A stretch of DNA of 6,124 bases. Origin: Pseudonocardia sp. GTDB taxonomy: Bacteria > Actinomycetota > Actinomycetes > Mycobacteriales > Pseudonocardiaceae. The position numbers were made by a program, and so were the translations under genes. The notes under the pieces were generated by a model. That model ran no database searches and was not told where the DNA came from. It worked only from the letters and a program-made list of their open reading frames with translations. Location: the NCBI GenBank assembly GCA_030453005.1, contig JAKDLE010000196.1:1-6124 (forward strand). The letters are read 5' to 3'. The stretch's first letter is position 1. Each line of letters begins with the position of its first letter. Positions 5,750-6,124 of this stretch are shown piece after piece.

Positions 5750-5756
5750 GGTCACC

Positions 5757-6124
5757 GTGTCCGACCTCATGGTGGCGGTGCTCGCCCTCGCCGCCGTCGG
5801 CGGTCCAGTGGCCGGGCTGACCTGGCTGGCCCGCCGGGTCCGCAGCCGCGGAGGCTCGGGCGGGTACTCCCTCATGGGGCCGTTCGACGAGCTGTGGCAC
5901 CCGGCCGCGGTGGCCGCGCGCCTGGAGGTCGAGGTGTACGACGAGCGGCAGGAACCGGCACCGGCTCCCGGCGACGGCCTGTTCCCACGCCTGACGCCGT
6001 TCGCCAGCGAGGGCGCGCCGTGCAGGCGCGCGGGTGGCGTCGACGACCGTCACGACGTGTGCGAGCAGCCCCGATCAGGGTCGTGCACACCATCAGTAGC
6101 AGGATCACCATGCGGTGAGCCTGC
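5757..6124 (+). CDS. Small single-span membrane protein with GPFDELWHP motif, partial
   Basis: The frame is open to the window edge, so the end is missing. The protein begins with a hydrophobic segment, LMVAVLALAAVGGPVAGLTWL (about residues 4-24), then a basic stretch (ARRVRSR). GPFDELWHPAAVAARLEVEV follows at about 41-60, and then a Pro-rich part (EPAPAPGDG). This plan, one N-terminal helix with a cytosolic FDE-x-WHP-A tail, resembles short uncharacterised actinobacterial membrane proteins; no function is known to me. The GTG at 5757 is preceded by TAGCCT at leaderless distance. An in-frame ATG at 5697 with GAGGAG 4 nt upstream is an alternative that adds a polar 20-residue leader. Relatives as I recall them end soon after the Pro-rich part. 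Here the frame runs on, and past about 6066 many codons end in A, so the true C-terminus or the reading there is doubtful. Confidence 0.6.
   Translation, partial: MSDLMVAVLALAAVGGPVAGLTWLARRVRSRGGSGGYSLMGPFDELWHPAAVAARLEVEVYDERQEPAPAPGDGLFPRLTPFASEGAPCRRAGGVDDRHDVCEQPRSGSCTPSVAGSPCGEP

Noticed and set aside
5268..6053. 261-codon minus-strand frame across the VWA 5' region and the divergent promoter
   Set aside because: It overlaps the VWA gene out of frame and has shadow-like composition.
5872..6111. Minus-strand frame beginning with a short hydrophobic stretch (MVILLLMVCTTLIG)
   Set aside because: After about 16 residues it becomes an Arg/Pro-rich antisense of the GPFDELWHP gene with no recognisable domain. 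A gene entering from the right cannot be excluded but is not supported.
1..6124. Mobile elements, CRISPR arrays, tRNA or rRNA genes, defence or toxin-antitoxin loci
   Set aside because: No transposase or integrase motifs, no regularly spaced repeats and no RNA gene signatures were seen on either strand.

Overview
The window is GC-rich DNA with strong G/C preference at third codon positions, frequent GTG starts and several starts with a TAnnnT hexamer just upstream and no Shine-Dalgarno. This points to a high-GC actinomycete, probably Pseudonocardiales. The genus is an inference from protein flavour only. No rRNA, tRNA, CRISPR array or transposase was found. It looks like ordinary chromosome, apart from one compact regulatory hub and one damaged or hard-to-sequence GC tract.

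Left part (37-2086, minus strand). Three genes run leftward in the order alkB-like, nadD, P-loop NTPase. The gaps are 21 nt between the first two and about 10 nt between nadD and the NTPase. The AlkB-like protein is a 2-oxoglutarate/Fe(II) dioxygenase of the alkylation-repair family. NadD makes the dinucleotide precursor of NAD. The third protein is a GTPase-like protein of unknown role.

Regulatory hub (2087-2154). Between alkB and a divergent small gene of the DUF6578 type lies CGAAC-ACAT-GTTCG, a perfect match to the Gram-positive/actinobacterial LexA (SOS) box. It sits where it could block both divergent promoters. A second perfect inverted repeat abuts it. The inferred picture is a DNA-damage-inducible alkylation-repair gene paired with an uncharacterised small protein under the same operator. 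This is the most interesting feature of the window.

Centre (2491-4209). Convergent with the DUF6578 gene is a secreted M28 zinc aminopeptidase with a PA insert. Its conserved domain ends near 2620. The frame then enters a run of C/G homopolymers (C7, C8, G7, C10) and continues antisense through the whole DUF6578 gene. A one-base length error in this tract would restore a stop at 2556. The M28 upstream region holds a candidate TTGACG-17-CAGGGT promoter, three copies of a GTGACCC motif and a small hairpin covering the Shine-Dalgarno.

Right part (4210-6124). A CoxE-like von Willebrand A protein is on the minus strand. Divergent from it is the start of a small single-span membrane protein with a GPFDELWHP motif, still open at the window edge. 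The usual MoxR-type AAA+ partner of CoxE-like proteins is not in the window.
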